From Marivita hallyeonensis (lineage in GTDB: Bacteria; Pseudomonadota; Alphaproteobacteria; Rhodobacterales; Rhodobacteraceae), in contig NZ_FQXC01000002.1 of NCBI RefSeq assembly GCF_900129875.1, forward strand, positions 186,001 to 250,000: 64,000 bases of DNA, in the 5' to 3' direction. The notes beneath the pieces were generated by a model. It was not told where the DNA came from. It saw only the letters and a program-made list of their open reading frames with translations, and made no database searches. This document shows positions 54,235 to 62,138 of this stretch, piece by piece. How positions within the stretch are numbered: the first letter of the stretch is position 1; each line of letters begins with the position of its first letter. Made by a program: the position numbers and the translations under genes.

Positions 54235-55747
54235 CCTTCACCCAAGGTTTTCGGCTGTCGCGTCCCACGCGCATCACCAAGGATTTCACCTCAAGAAACT
54301 CGTCGTAGCCGTAGCGGCCGATCTCGCGGCCCTGACCGGACTGTTTGACCCCGCCGAACGCCAGCTCCGGATAGCCATCCATCCAGGTATTCGTCCAAAC
54401 CGTGCCTGCCTTTGCGTGGCGGGCGTATTCAAGGCAGGTGTGAATGTCATTGCTCCAAATTCCTGCCGACAGACCGTACTCACTGTCATTGGTCAGCGCG
54501 ATGGCCTCCTCCAGCGTCTTGAAGGTCAGCACCGTCAGAACCGGACCAAACACTTCTTCACGGGCAATCGGCATATCGGGCGTCACATTGCTGATGACTG
54601 TCGGTTGGTAGAATTGCGGGCCAAGCCCCTCGACCGAGAGCGCTCCGCCGCCAAGCTCAAGCTTGGCCCCCGCCGCAACGGCTTCTTTCACGTAGCCGTC
54701 GATCTTCGTCTGATGCTCGGCCGTCACAATCGCGCCTACTTGCGTGTCGGGGTCCATCGGGTCACCGAATTTCACCTTGCGTGACAACGCCACCACACGC
54801 GCAACGAAGCCCTCGGCAATGCTCTCATGAACAATGATCCGGCTTGACGAGTTGCAGCATTGGCCAACGTTGAAGTAGATGCCGAAGGTCGCCGCGTCAG
54901 CGGCATTCTCCAAATCTGCATCGGGCATGATGACCTGGGGGTTCTTGCCACCAAGCTCCAGCGCAACTTTTTTGAGTGTGCCCGCCGAAGCTTCAGTGAT
55001 CATCTTGCCGACAGCGGTGGAACCGGTGAACGTCACCATATCAACGTCGGCATGTGTCGACATCACACTGCCAACAGGCTCACCATGGCCAAGCACGATG
55101 TTGCACACCCCTGCGGGAAGTCCCGCTTCGATCAGCAACTCACCCATCATCACCGTTGAGGACGGCGTCATCTCAGAAGGTTTCACGACAACCGTGCACC
55201 CTGCCGCCAGCGCAAAGGGCAGCTTTTGTGACAGGATCCAGAACGGGAAATTCCAGGGCGTGATAATCGACACCACGCCGATAGGGTCTTTGACAACCAC
55301 GCCCAGCATATCCGCGCCCAAGCTGTTATGACTGTCCCCATGAGAGGTCCGGGCCAACGAAGCAGCATAGCGCCACAGGTCCGCGGCCCCCGCCACTTCG
55401 CCAAGCGCCTGGCTGATGGGTTTGCCGCTTTCCAGCGTCTCCTGCACGGCAATGCGTTCGACGTTGGCTTCGATCAGATCGGCCACTTTCAACAGCACGG
55501 CAGAGCGTTCCTTGGCGGAAATGCGGCTCCAGACACCAGCATCAAAAGCCTTGCGAGCCGCCGCAATGGCATCCGCTGTCACAGCCGCATCGCCCTTGGC
55601 CGAGACACTCACAACGGTATCGTGGGAGGGCGACACGCGCTGGAATGTCTCGGCCCCTTCAACCCAATTCCCGTCGATCAGATGACGACCAAGAAAGGTG
55701 GCTGGTAAGGCGGTTTGGATGGCTGTGTTGATTGTTAAATCGTTCAT
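54224..55747 (-). CDS. NAD(P)-dependent aldehyde dehydrogenase
   Basis: A 507-residue ALDH superfamily enzyme (betaine-aldehyde-like). The general base is Glu264 in [12 protein letters not shown], and the catalytic cysteine is Cys298 in [11 protein letters not shown]. The cofactor-binding NFPFW and VVKPSEMTP regions are present. It likely oxidises an aldehyde made by one of the GMC enzymes to an acid. The stop of the enoyl-CoA hydratase gene is three bases before its start. Confidence 0.92.
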   Translation of the reverse strand: MNDLTINTAIQTALPATFLGRHLIDGNWVEGAETFQRVSPSHDTVVSVSAKGDAAVTADAIAAARKAFDAGVWSRISAKERSAVLLKVADLIEANVERIAVQETLESGKPISQALGEVAGAADLWRYAASLARTSHGDSHNSLGADMLGVVVKDPIGVVSIITPWNFPFWILSQKLPFALAAGCTVVVKPSEMTPSSTVMMGELLIEAGLPAGVCNIVLGHGEPVGSVMSTHADVDMVTFTGSTAVGKMITEASAGTLKKVALELGGKNPQVIMPDADLENAADAATFGIYFNVGQCCNSSSRIIVHESIAEGFVARVVALSRKVKFGDPMDPDTQVGAIVTAEHQTKIDGYVKEAVAAGAKLELGGGALSVEGLGPQFYQPTVISNVTPDMPIAREEVFGPVLTVLTFKTLEEAIALTNDSEYGLSAGIWSNDIHTCLEYARHAKAGTVWTNTWMDGYPELAFGGVKQSGQGREIGRYGYDEFLEVKSLVMRVGRDSRKPWVKASA

Positions 55748-55750
55748 GAA

Positions 55751-56518
55751 TCAGAGTCCGGTGAATTTGGGCGCGCGTTTCTCAAGGAAGGCGGTCACGC
55801 CTTCGTTTCTGTCGTCGCTCGCAGCGGCGGCAGCGCTTGCCATGACTTCAATTGCAGCGGCTCTGTCTTCTCCGACAGCGCCGTGGATCATCGCCTTGGC
55901 GAGCATGTTGGCGCGCGGGGACATGTCTTGAAGTGAACGTGCAATGTCATTGGCGGCGGTAAGAACATCTTCCGATATGTCGGCAGAAAACCCGAGGGCT
56001 TGCGCCCGCTCGGCAGTGATCCGACGTCCAAAAAGCGCCATTTCCTTAACAACAGGTTCAGGCAACAACCGCGTCAGCCTTTGGGTGCCGGACCACCCCG
56101 GCACAATGCCAACCTTACCCTCTGGCAAGGCCAGCGTGGTGCGTGGTGCCAGAACCCGGATGTCACAGCACGCCGCAAGCTCGAGGCCCCCGCCGAATGC
56201 GTGGCCGTTGAGGGCCCCGATCGTCGGTTTGGAAAGTGTCGCCAAGCGGTCGAACACGCGATGCCCTTCGCACACCCAGAAACGGGCAAAGTCGGCAGGG
56301 CTCAGCGGACCCCATTCGGCAATGTCCGCCCCACAGCAAAACGCCTTGGGCCCCGCTCCGGTCAGGATCACCGCCCGGATTTCCGGAGCCCTTTCAACGG
56401 CTGTCAGATGATCTTCAAGCTGGCGCAACATGGTCATGGTCAGCGCGTTCAGCTTGGCTTCGTTGGCTAGCCTCAGCACGGCAATGGCGCCGTCATATGA
56501 GCAGGTAATCTCGCTCAC
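55751..56518 (-). CDS. enoyl-CoA hydratase/isomerase family protein
   Basis: A 255-residue crotonase-fold enzyme. The oxyanion-hole segments are AFCCGADIAEWGP and LNGHAFGGGLELAACCDIRV. The usual second catalytic glutamate position in PEGKVGIVPGWSGTQRL is retained (Glu of LPEGKVG and the PGWSG loop). It probably acts on an acyl-CoA formed by the CoA-transferase encoded just upstream; the two genes overlap by four bases (ATGA). Confidence 0.88.
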   Translation of the reverse strand: MSEITCSYDGAIAVLRLANEAKLNALTMTMLRQLEDHLTAVERAPEIRAVILTGAGPKAFCCGADIAEWGPLSPADFARFWVCEGHRVFDRLATLSKPTIGALNGHAFGGGLELAACCDIRVLAPRTTLALPEGKVGIVPGWSGTQRLTRLLPEPVVKEMALFGRRITAERAQALGFSADISEDVLTAANDIARSLQDMSPRANMLAKAMIHGAVGEDRAAAIEVMASAAAAASDDRNEGVTAFLEKRAPKFTGL

Positions 56519-58086
56519 AGGACCAACCCCATGGGCGCTTCTGACAGCAGCTCTTTGGGCATCTGCCGCGCGTTCTCCGCCACCTGGACCCGGCCTCGGG
56601 ACGCGCCCACGATGTGTTCCTGCGGATCAATCCCGGGCATGATTTCCGTCGCGATCAAACCGTTGCCGGTCAGCTCGATCACGCAGCGTTCGGTCACGTA
56701 GATAACGTTTTGGCCCTGCTCCAGTGCCCGCTGGCCCGAGAACGTAACATGCTCAACCTCGTCCACCATTTTGGTGAACTTGCCCGGTGCCTCGATGTTG
56801 ATGGCGGTGTTCGACAGACTGATTTTTGCACCCGCCTCGAACCACCCCGAGAACACGATGTTCCTGGCCTTTGCGGTGATATCCACAAACCCGCCGCAAC
56901 CGGCTGTCAGATATGGCTTTTTGCCCAGTTTCGAGACGTTGACATTGCCTTGCACGTCAATCTCGAGAAACGACAGAAACGAGACATCGAAGCCAGCGCC
57001 CTGAAAGTAGATGAATTGTTGTGGCGACGGGACATAGGCGTCCGCGTTCGACGCACAGCCAAACGCAAAACCGGTCAGCGGCACGCCCCCGACTGCCCCT
57101 TGTTCAATGGCCCAGGTCACGGCATCCGGATGGCCTTCTTCAAGCAACACACGCGGCACCATGGCACTGATCCCAAACCCGAGGTTGGCCGTCATGCCAC
57201 GCTTCAATTCCTGTGCCGCACGGCGGGCGATCACCTTCTCGACGCCATGCACCGCCAGTGAAAAGCTGTCCCAAGGGCGCATGATCTCGCCCGAGATCGC
57301 AGGGTCATAGAGCGTTTCCGTGGTCTGTTTCTGATCCGGATCCACGACCACGCAGTCAACCAGATGGCCCGGGACCCGCACATCATGCGGACGGAGCGAA
57401 CCATTCGCGGTCACGCGTTTCACTTGGGCGATTACCAGACCGCCATTGTTCCGTACACAGATCGCCTGTTCCAAACCGCCCAAATAGGCCCCCTCGTGTT
57501 CGTACGTCAGATTGCCCCGCTCGTCGGCTGTGGTGGCGCGGATGATGGCGACAGTGGGCACTACGTTGGGAAAGTGCAGCCATGTTTTTCCGGCGAATTG
57601 GACCCGATCGACAATTGGTGCCGCAGCCCCGCGCTCGTTCATCGCGCAACCCTGCCGCTGCGGATCGACGAAGGTATCAATCCCAACTTCAGTCAGTACA
57701 CCCGGACGATGCGCCGCGGCCTCACGATGCATGTCGAACAGGATCCCCGATGGTACGTTGTAGGCCGCAACACGGTCCTCTACGATCATCTTCCAGATTT
57801 CTGGCATCTCTACGCTTGAAGGCCCAGAAGGGTACGAACCTGCCAAGACCCGGGACAGCAATCCGTTCTTCGCGATGTGATCCATACCCTTCACGCCATA
57901 AACATCGCCTGCTGCAATCGGATGGAGTGAGGTGATATCGCGCGGGTGACCTTCGGCATCGAAACGCGCACCAATGGCAGCCAAAACCGCATCGGGGCAG
58001 CCCAAGGTAGACGACGAGGAAACCGTCATCACCGCCCCGTCCTCAATCCGCGAAACCGCCTCTGCAACTGGAACAACCTTGGTCAT
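56515..58086 (-). CDS. acyl-CoA:carboxylate CoA-transferase (propionate CoA-transferase/YdiF type)
   Basis: A 523-residue single-chain class I CoA-transferase. The catalytic glutamate is Glu328 in the motif WAIEQGAVGGVPLTG, and other blocks are GVKGMDHIAKNGLLSRV and FSGQRALEQGQNVIYVTERCV. It moves CoA between carboxylates, so it probably activates an acid produced by the ALDH. The ATG at 58086 is used; a longer frame to 58128 would run through the operator sequence. It is the first gene of the operon. Confidence 0.9.
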   Translation of the reverse strand: MTKVVPVAEAVSRIEDGAVMTVSSSSTLGCPDAVLAAIGARFDAEGHPRDITSLHPIAAGDVYGVKGMDHIAKNGLLSRVLAGSYPSGPSSVEMPEIWKMIVEDRVAAYNVPSGILFDMHREAAAHRPGVLTEVGIDTFVDPQRQGCAMNERGAAAPIVDRVQFAGKTWLHFPNVVPTVAIIRATTADERGNLTYEHEGAYLGGLEQAICVRNNGGLVIAQVKRVTANGSLRPHDVRVPGHLVDCVVVDPDQKQTTETLYDPAISGEIMRPWDSFSLAVHGVEKVIARRAAQELKRGMTANLGFGISAMVPRVLLEEGHPDAVTWAIEQGAVGGVPLTGFAFGCASNADAYVPSPQQFIYFQGAGFDVSFLSFLEIDVQGNVNVSKLGKKPYLTAGCGGFVDITAKARNIVFSGWFEAGAKISLSNTAINIEAPGKFTKMVDEVEHVTFSGQRALEQGQNVIYVTERCVIELTGNGLIATEIMPGIDPQEHIVGASRGRVQVAENARQMPKELLSEAPMGLVL

Positions 58087-58110
58087 GCGAGCCCCCCGAT
58101 GCTCCAGTTT

Positions 58111-58122
58111 TGGAACGTTCCA
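58111..58122. promoter_or_regulatory. LacI-type operator, distal copy (O2)
   Basis: The perfect palindrome TGGAACGTTCCA lies 25 bases before the CoA-transferase start and overlaps the expected transcription start. Its centre is 22 bp, about two helical turns, from that of the copy at 58132-58145. Confidence 0.8.
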
Positions 58123-58125
58123 TAC

Positions 58126-58154
58126 CAAATATTGGAACGTTCCAAAAGAAGCAA
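58126..58154 (-). promoter_or_regulatory. Predicted operon promoter with operator in the spacer
   Basis: On the minus strand TTGCTT (58149-58154) and TATTTG (58126-58131) form a -35/-10 pair with a 17-base spacer. The operator TTGGAACGTTCCAA lies within that spacer. The architecture fits simple repression by blocking RNA polymerase. Confidence 0.6.
58132..58145. promoter_or_regulatory. LacI-type operator, spacer copy (O1)
   Basis: TTGGAACGTTCCAA is a perfect 14-base palindrome with the central CG usual for LacI-family sites. It lies between the -35 and -10 of the operon promoter. The LacI protein encoded at 45523-46527 is the natural candidate to bind. Confidence 0.82.
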
Positions 58155-58193
58155 GGAAAATTTTGACAAAGCAAAGCTCAAAGATTTCAATGG

Positions 58194-58373
58194 TCAGGAA
58201 GTCTCGTAGAGTTCTAACGGCAGACCGTCAGGGCCTCGGAAGAGTGCAAAGCGCCGGCCAGAATATTCACCGATTCGATTGGGTCGACGGGATATCCCGC
58301 CCCGCAAGCTCGACAATCGCGTATCAAGATCGCTCAGGCGAAACGCAAGATGCCCAGGATCAGGATGACTGAC
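58194..58373 (-). pseudogene. VOC/glyoxalase family C-terminal remnant
   Basis: Sixty codons without a proper start encode VSHPDPGHLAFRLSDLDTRL and, nearer the stop, EYSGRRFALFRGPDGLPLELYE. These are the C-terminal landmarks of a VOC metalloenzyme subunit (GHLAFR with its metal His, DPDGxxxELYE with its metal Glu). A full VOC protein has about 120-150 residues. The 5' half is missing, and the frame runs directly into the TRAP operon terminator at its upstream side, marking a deletion or recombination joint. Confidence 0.7.
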
Positions 58374-58380
58374 CGAAACA

Positions 58381-58414
58381 AGGAAAAACGCGGGCCGAGG
58401 TTGGCCCGCGTTTT
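58381..58414 (-). terminator. rho-independent terminator of the TRAP dctPQM operon
   Basis: On the minus strand a 12-bp stem (AAAACGCGGGCC with GGCCCGCGTTTT, 58385-58396 with 58403-58414) is followed by a T-rich stretch. It lies six bases after the dctM stop at 58420. Confidence 0.85.
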
Positions 58415-58419
58415 CGGTG

Positions 58420-59862
58420 TCAGTTCCCGTAGGCCACAGACGGCAGCCACGTCGTGAGTGCCGGGTAGTAGAAGACGATCAGCAACCCGGTCAGCTGCAA
58501 GAGCACGAAGGGGATGATCCCTTTGTAGATATGCCCCAGTGTCACACCGGGCGGGCAGACCCCCTTGAGATAGAAGAGCGCAAACCCGACGGGCGGTGTC
58601 AGGAACGAGGTTTGCAACGTCACCGCCACGAGGATCGCGAACCAGACCACCGACGGGTCGCGTACCTGATCAAAGCCCGGCACCGCGAGATCGAGCGCCA
58701 GAATGATCGGCAGCATCAGTGGCATGATGATGATGGTGATCTCGATCCAGTCGAGCAGGAAGCCCAGAAGGAACACGATGAACAGGATGAAGGCGACTGT
58801 CATGTAGGGATCGTCGAAGGCGGACAGAACCATGTTCTGCACGATCTCGTCCCCGCCATAGCGGCGCAGCACGAAGGCAAAGAAGTTCGCCGCCAGGAAG
58901 ATACCGACGATGTAGCCGGACGTATTCAGCGTCGACCGGCTCACATCGCGCAGCACCTTCAGGTTCAGCCGTTTGTTCGCCAGCGCCAGCAGCGTCGCGC
59001 CCATCGCGCCCAAACCGGAGGCTTCGGTCGGCGTCGCGAACCCTGCAAAGATCGACCCGAGCACCAGCAGGATGAGCAGCATTGGCGGCACAACGGCCAG
59101 CAGCACTTCCTTCACTTCGGCCCAACCCACGTCCTCCGTCCGCTCGGGCGCGGGCATGGCCTTTGGGTTGATCAGACCGTAGACGACGATGAACACGATG
59201 TAGAGCGCGCCAAGGATCAACCCCGGAAACAACGCCCCCATGAAAAGGTCGCCGAGGCTGATCGCCAACTGGTCCGACATGATCACGAGCATGATCGACG
59301 GCGGGATCAGGATGCCCAAGGTCCCGGCGCTGGCAATCGTGCCCGTCGCAATCGGCTTGGAGTAGTTCTGCTGCATCATCGCGGGCAGCGCCATCACGCC
59401 CAAAAGCGTCACCGACGCCCCGATCACGCCAGTGGACGCTGCGAGGATGATGCCGATTAGCATCACGGTCAGCGACAGGCCCCCTTTGAGACCGCGGAAC
59501 AGCTTCTGCATCGCATGCATCATGCGCTGCGCCACACCGGATTGGTCCAGCATCAGCCCCATGAAGATGAACATCGGCAGCGCGACAAGAACCGGGTTCT
59601 TGACGATATTGCCGAACAGACGCCCCGACAGCGCCTGCAAGCGCTGGTACGAAATGCCCGTGCGATCGAACTCGATGATGTCGCGGAAACTCGACCGGAA
59701 CGGATCGAGGAAGAATTCGGCGATCAGCACGAAAACAAGACTGACGCCAACAAGCGCCATCGCCACCGGGATGCCGCGGAACAGCATCCAGATGAAGGTG
59801 AGGAACATCGCGAGGACCGCGACCTCGTTCAAGGTCAGGAACTGACCGATAAAGCTCAGCAT
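58420..59862 (-). CDS. TRAP transporter large permease subunit (DctM)
   Basis: A 480-residue integral membrane protein with about twelve or more helices. It is the ion-coupled translocator of a TRAP system. DctM blocks include GASVTLLGVMALPAMMQQNYSKPIATGTIASAGTLGILIPPSIMLVI and GFLLDWIEITIIIMPLMLPI. It works with the small permease and binding protein encoded just upstream in the order P-Q-M. The start at 59862 follows the small subunit stop by 11 bases. Confidence 0.94.
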   Translation of the reverse strand: MLSFIGQFLTLNEVAVLAMFLTFIWMLFRGIPVAMALVGVSLVFVLIAEFFLDPFRSSFRDIIEFDRTGISYQRLQALSGRLFGNIVKNPVLVALPMFIFMGLMLDQSGVAQRMMHAMQKLFRGLKGGLSLTVMLIGIILAASTGVIGASVTLLGVMALPAMMQQNYSKPIATGTIASAGTLGILIPPSIMLVIMSDQLAISLGDLFMGALFPGLILGALYIVFIVVYGLINPKAMPAPERTEDVGWAEVKEVLLAVVPPMLLILLVLGSIFAGFATPTEASGLGAMGATLLALANKRLNLKVLRDVSRSTLNTSGYIVGIFLAANFFAFVLRRYGGDEIVQNMVLSAFDDPYMTVAFILFIVFLLGFLLDWIEITIIIMPLMLPIILALDLAVPGFDQVRDPSVVWFAILVAVTLQTSFLTPPVGFALFYLKGVCPPGVTLGHIYKGIIPFVLLQLTGLLIVFYYPALTTWLPSVAYGN

Positions 59863-59873
59863 GGTTCCGCCCC

Positions 59874-60713
59874 TTATTCAGTAGCGCTGTCGCTGCGGTC
59901 CAAAAGACGCGCGACACCGATCACCACAAGCGTCAGCACGATGGTGATGACGATGGTATATTTCATTTCCCAGGGACCCAGGTCGAACTCGCCAAAGATT
60001 GCGTGCCGCCCCACGTCGCGGGTGGTCATGTCCGCAGGCCCTGTCAGGTAGACCGCCCACCACAGCGCGTAGTAGATCGCAAGGTTGATGGCGAACATCG
60101 TCGACGGAAACGCGAAGAGCAGTTTCTTCCACAAGACGGGGTCGGTCAGGCCCGACAGGTAGCGTATATAGGCCGCCCAGATCGCCACGGCGACGAACAG
60201 GAAGCTGACATTCATGAAGACCTTGAGCATCCAGAGATTGTGCAACCCGTTCGGGCTGTCCGATCCTTCGTCGGCAGCGACCGAGGCGATCGCGTAGCCG
60301 AGTGTCACGTCCCAGCACAGGATGATGAAGGGCAGAAACAACCAGCCTAGCGCGAAGATCTCGTATTTGTACTTCTTCCGCTTGGGGAAGTTGTCATAGA
60401 AGATGTCGACCCGCACGTGGCTGTTCGTCGTGACCGCGTAACCGATCCCGATCAGCACAGCGGCGCCGTAGATCCACCATTGCAGGTCGTCCATCCAAGC
60501 CTGGTTGCCCGGTCCGATTTCAGAGCGCCCAAGCGTCCGCAACACCACTTGGGCGCAGATGACCAGCATCAGAATGGGGAACAGCCAGGCGAAAAAGTTG
60601 GACACCTGCACGATGAACCGGTCGCCCCGGTTATGATGTTCGCGCCCGGCCTCCCCCGGATCGGTGATCGCAATGCTGCCGTCCGGTGCGACGACTTCCT
60701 CGGCCTTGTCCAT
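59874..60713 (-). CDS. TRAP transporter small permease subunit (DctQ)
   Basis: A 279-residue membrane protein with about five hydrophobic helices, longer than the classical DctQ (about 170-220). The family core is RTLGRSEIGPGNQAWMDDLQWWIYGAAVLIGIGYAVTTNSHVRVDIFYDNFPKRKKYKYEIFALG. The start at 60713 (MDKAEEVV) is preferred because GGGAGG precedes it; a longer frame to 60818 runs into the intergenic DNA. The binding-protein gene ends 127 bases upstream. Confidence 0.88.
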   Translation of the reverse strand: MDKAEEVVAPDGSIAITDPGEAGREHHNRGDRFIVQVSNFFAWLFPILMLVICAQVVLRTLGRSEIGPGNQAWMDDLQWWIYGAAVLIGIGYAVTTNSHVRVDIFYDNFPKRKKYKYEIFALGWLFLPFIILCWDVTLGYAIASVAADEGSDSPNGLHNLWMLKVFMNVSFLFVAVAIWAAYIRYLSGLTDPVLWKKLLFAFPSTMFAINLAIYYALWWAVYLTGPADMTTRDVGRHAIFGEFDLGPWEMKYTIVITIVLTLVVIGVARLLDRSDSATE

Positions 60714-60840
60714 ACGGCCCCCTCCCCAGATATGACGTGGCGCGCGCGGCGCCGGATCACACGGGGTCATACTCCACCCCGTGCAAAACTCTGGCCCGGT
60801 CGACCCGGGCCAGAGCAAACCTCACACGTTCAGCGCAGGA

Positions 60841-61890
60841 TCAGTTGCGCGGACGCGGCAGGTAGATGGTGTCGCCCCAGGTCTTGTACCCGGCGCGGAA
60901 TTCCTGAAGGTCGTCCCAGACTTCCTTAAAGTACGCATCCTCTGCGGCCAGTTCTGCGGCCACTTCGTTCCACGCATTCTCGAACGCGGCGAGCATCTCT
61001 GGCGGCCACTGCTTGATGGTCACGCCGTTATTTTCGACGTTGTCCTGCATCGCTTCAAAGTTGGTGGCTTCACCCTCGGCGTAGTTGTCGGTGATGTTCG
61101 CCATGCAGGCGATCTCGATCTGCGCCTGGCTGCGCTCGTCCAGATCGTCCCAGCGATCCTTGTTGATCAGCAACTCGAACAGGGTCGCAGGCTGGTGCCA
61201 GCCCGGGAAGTAGTTGAACTTCGCAATGTTGTGGAAGCCCAGACGCGCGTCGATCCGCGGCATGGAGAATTCGGTCGCGTCAATTGCACCGCGCTCCAGC
61301 GCCGGGAAGATGTCACCACCGGCCAGAAGCGAAGTGGACACGCCCAGACGCTGCATCACTTCCGCGCCAAGGCCGAAGAAGCGCATGTTCAGACCTTCGA
61401 GGTCGGCCAGCGAATTGATTTCGTTCTTGAACCAGCCCGACGTTTCCGGCGCGATCAAACCGCAGGGAATGACGTGCACGTTATAGCCGTTCTCGTCGTA
61501 CATGCGCTGGAACAGCGTCGCGCCATCGTCATACATCATCCACGCCAGGAATTCGCCCGCTTCCGGACCAAACGGCACAGCCGCAAAGAGCGACGCCGCA
61601 GGGATCTTGCCCTGCCAGTAACCGGATGTGGTGTAGGCTGCGTCAACCGATCCGTTCGACACCGCGTCAAGCGCTTCAAGCGCGGGGACAAGCTCACCGG
61701 GATCGAACTGCTCGAACTCGACACCTTCGGAGATGGAGTTGATCTTCTCGGTGAAGTTCACCGCCGAGGTGCCGAGGATCGGCAGGTTCTTCCCGAAGGC
61801 GGACGTCATCTCAAAGGTTTCCTGCGCGCTCACAGCAGACGTCAGGGCAATGCTGGCAGCCGCAGCCGCAGCAAAAGTACGAATGGTCAT
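60841..61890 (-). CDS. TRAP transporter substrate-binding protein (DctP)
   Basis: A 349-residue periplasmic binding protein with a signal peptide ending SAVSA (about residues 1-22). It resembles the TakP/DctP7 group: AAYTTSGYWQGKIPAASLFAAVPFG, GWFKNEINSLADLEGLNMRFFGLGAEVMQRLG with the ligand-carboxylate arginine, and ATEFSMPRIDARLGF. Members bind 2-oxo acids, chlorobenzoates, mannitol-like or other organic acids, and the substrate here is unknown. It is the first gene of the dctPQM unit. Confidence 0.92.
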   Translation of the reverse strand: MTIRTFAAAAAASIALTSAVSAQETFEMTSAFGKNLPILGTSAVNFTEKINSISEGVEFEQFDPGELVPALEALDAVSNGSVDAAYTTSGYWQGKIPAASLFAAVPFGPEAGEFLAWMMYDDGATLFQRMYDENGYNVHVIPCGLIAPETSGWFKNEINSLADLEGLNMRFFGLGAEVMQRLGVSTSLLAGGDIFPALERGAIDATEFSMPRIDARLGFHNIAKFNYFPGWHQPATLFELLINKDRWDDLDERSQAQIEIACMANITDNYAEGEATNFEAMQDNVENNGVTIKQWPPEMLAAFENAWNEVAAELAAEDAYFKEVWDDLQEFRAGYKTWGDTIYLPRPRN

Positions 61891-61931
61891 GATAACCCTC
61901 CCAGGTTGTTGTCGGACCCTCCCCAGGTCCT

Positions 61932-61952
61932 TTGGTAATAGTTTCTTACCAA
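61932..61952. promoter_or_regulatory. Inverted repeat at the dctP promoter
   Basis: TTGGTAA (61932-61938) and TTACCAA (61946-61952) form perfect 7-base arms around a 7-base spacer. The repeat lies 42 bases upstream of the dctP start, just downstream of the predicted -10 box, where a repressor such as a GntR-family protein could act. Confidence 0.5.
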
Positions 61953-61958
61953 TTCGGC

Positions 61959-61986
61959 GTATAACAGCCGGACCGGCATGTGTTAA
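61959..61986 (-). promoter_or_regulatory. Predicted dctP promoter
   Basis: On the minus strand TTAACA (61981-61986) and TTATAC (61959-61964) are separated by 16 bases, a fair sigma-70 pair. The inverted repeat at 61932-61952 lies at the expected start of transcription. Confidence 0.45.
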
Positions 61987-62138
61987 TACCCAGTTCTACG
62001 GAACGGGCGGCCTTTGAACGACCGCTCTCCCTCTCCTCGTCTCGGTCCGGCGAGGTTAGCAGCGACACTCAGGATCGCAAGGGCCGTTCCCAAGCGGCGG
62101 TATCCCTCAGCGCCACCCGACAACCGAAGACGCGGGGC

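Noticed and set aside
58301-58330. Shared string AATCGCGTATCAAG near the 12528 palindrome and in the VOC remnant
   Set aside because: The second occurrence is inside a coding remnant with normal codons and lacks the symmetric partner, so it is probably coincidence.
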